Shown here: positions 62,994-64,000 of the stretch, one piece after another | Numbering within the stretch: the first letter of the stretch is position 1 | Layout of the letters: every line of letters starts with the position of its first letter | DNA from: Cryobacterium sp. | GTDB taxonomy: Bacteria; Actinomycetota; Actinomycetes; Actinomycetales; Microbacteriaceae | Reading direction: 5' to 3' | Assembly: GCA_019638935.1 (NCBI GenBank) | Contig: JAHBSW010000007.1 | Span: forward strand, 1 to 64,000 | DNA length: 64,000 bases | Notes under the pieces: generated by a model | Database searches by the model: none | The model's input: the letters and a program-made list of their open reading frames with translations, nothing else | Told to the model about the DNA's origin: nothing | Made by a program: the position numbers and the translations under genes

Positions 62994-64000
62994 CTACTCC
63001 CAGGCGGGTGCGACGGCGTTCGCTGCGTCACCGATCTGATGCACGCGCACGTCGTTCGTCGATCCGGGGATCCCGGGGGGCGAACCGGAGATCACGACGA
63101 CCTTGTCGCCGAGCTCCGCGAGACCCTCGGCCAGCAGAATGTCGTCCACCTGCTTGTACATCGCGTCGGTGTGCGTGACTCGCTCCACCAGGAACGAGCG
63201 GATGCCCCAGACCAGGGCCATGCGGCGGCGGGTGCCGAGCTCGGGGGTGAAGGCGAGCATGGGGATCTGAGAGCGCAGTCGAGACATCCGCCTCGCCGAA
63301 TCACCCGACTCGGTGAAGACGCAGACGTACTTCGCCTCGACGAACTCCGCAACCTCCGCGGCGGCGAGCGTCATCGCCCCTCCCTGGGTGCGCGGCTTGG
63401 TACCGAGGGGTGGAATGCGCTCGAGTCCGTGGTCCTCCGTGGACGCGATGATGCGCGCCATCGTCTGAACGGTGATGACCGGGAACTCCCCCACACTCGT
63501 CTCGCCCGAGAGCATGACGGCGTCGGTGCCGTCGAGCACGGCGTTCGCGACGTCGGAGGTCTCGGCGCGCGTGGGGCGCGGACTCGAGATCATCGACTCC
63601 AGCATCTGCGTCGCGACGATCACGGGCTTCGCCCATCGCCGCGCGAGTTCGACGGCGTGCTTCTGCACGATGGGAACCTGCTCGAGCGGCAGTTCGACGC
63701 CGAGGTCGCCGCGCGCGACCATGATGCCGTCGAACGCGTCGATGATGGCCTCGATGTTGTCGACCGCCTGGGGCTTCTCGATCTTGGCGATGACCGGGAT
63801 CTTGCGACCCTCTTCGGCCATGATCTCGTGAACCCGTTTGACGTCGTTGGCATCGCGCACGAAAGACAGGGCGACGAGGTCGGCACCGAGCTGAAGTCCC
63901 CAGCGCAGATCGTCTTCGTCCTTCTCGCTCAGCGCCGGCACATTGACCGCGACGCCGGGAAGGTTGATGCCCTTGTTGTTCGACACCGCGCCCGGTACCT
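62994..64000 (-). CDS. pyk: Pyruvate kinase, C-terminal part (5' end outside window)
   Basis: The C-terminal 335 residues. The visible part begins in the B/A domain boundary (SNNKGINLPGVAVNVPALSEKD) and includes the substrate and metal motif VARGDLGVELPLEQV, ATQMLESM and the C domain (FTESGDSARRMSRLRSQIPML). It converts phosphoenolpyruvate and ADP to pyruvate and ATP. The frame is open beyond base 64000, so the true start is not in view. Convergent with the ABC permease. Confidence 0.95.
   Translation of the reverse strand, partial: VPGAVSNNKGINLPGVAVNVPALSEKDEDDLRWGLQLGADLVALSFVRDANDVKRVHEIMAEEGRKIPVIAKIEKPQAVDNIEAIIDAFDGIMVARGDLGVELPLEQVPIVQKHAVELARRWAKPVIVATQMLESMISSPRPTRAETSDVANAVLDGTDAVMLSGETSVGEFPVITVQTMARIIASTEDHGLERIPPLGTKPRTQGGAMTLAAAEVAEFVEAKYVCVFTESGDSARRMSRLRSQIPMLAFTPELGTRRRMALVWGIRSFLVERVTHTDAMYKQVDDILLAEGLAELGDKVVVISGSPPGIPGSTNDVRVHQIGDAANAVAPAWE

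Overview
The window is high-GC, densely coded DNA from an actinobacterium, most likely a member of the Microbacteriaceae (Micrococcales). Supporting this are RbpA, WhiA, OpcA, an ANTAR response regulator, DUF3099 and DUF4126 proteins, a Rieske-type protein inside the suf operon, frequent GTG and TTG starts, and -10 boxes of the TAGNCT type placed 6-7 bases before start codons. The identification rests on gene content and order only; no 16S gene is present. As far as I recall it, the gene order follows the conserved actinobacterial core (in Mycobacterium tuberculosis: uvrC-rapZ-whiA-gap-pgk-tpi-secG, pgl-opcA-zwf-tal-tkt-ctaB, sufBDC, and pyk...polA-rpsA-coaE-uvrB-uvrA). I see no phage, insertion sequence, CRISPR array or defence island, so this is chromosomal backbone.

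Layout. 1-5.3 kb: the 3' end of dnaE2 (carrying an in-frame palindromic repeat), a superfamily II helicase, a GlsB-type membrane protein, an SGNH hydrolase and a DesA3-like desaturase. 5.4-17.1 kb: a D-Ala-D-Ala carboxypeptidase, a SpoU-type methyltransferase, a sirtuin/phosphatase/YbaK operon, an alpha/beta hydrolase, an exonuclease, L31 type B, an ABC ATPase diverging from serB, fabG, a DUF3099/small Cys protein/SURF1 operon, and an ABC-F ATPase. 17.1-24.1 kb: bioY, the sufB-sufD-Rieske-sufC-sufT operon, and ctaA and ctaB for heme A synthesis.

24.2-36.9 kb is central carbon metabolism: tkt-tal-pgi-zwf-opcA-pgl on the plus strand converges on rbpA, secG, tpiA-pgk-gap and sodA on the minus strand. 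37.0-46.6 kb holds whiA, rapZ, uvrC, uvrA, uvrB and coaE on the minus strand, with a probable LexA box in front of uvrA. 46.6-54.7 kb: a DUF4126 protein, rpsA, a VOC protein, a TIGR01777 epimerase, flotillin plus NfeD, and a DUF4166/DUF885 pair. 54.7-64 kb: polA, a hotdog thioesterase, a PdtaR-like ANTAR regulator, tRNA-Leu(CAA), a histidine kinase/response regulator/ABC exporter operon, and the 3' part of pyk.

I found no convincing new multi-gene system. The most interesting signals are non-coding: the REP-like palindrome translated within dnaE2, a nested 86-base inverted repeat between the thioesterase gene and pdtaR, and a consistent set of twelve likely leaderless promoters that also fixes many start codons. 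Expected neighbours that are missing (yvcK between rapZ and whiA; sufS/sufU in the suf operon) are also worth checking. No gene-free stretch exceeds about 300 bases; the longest, 21939-22229, is described below.
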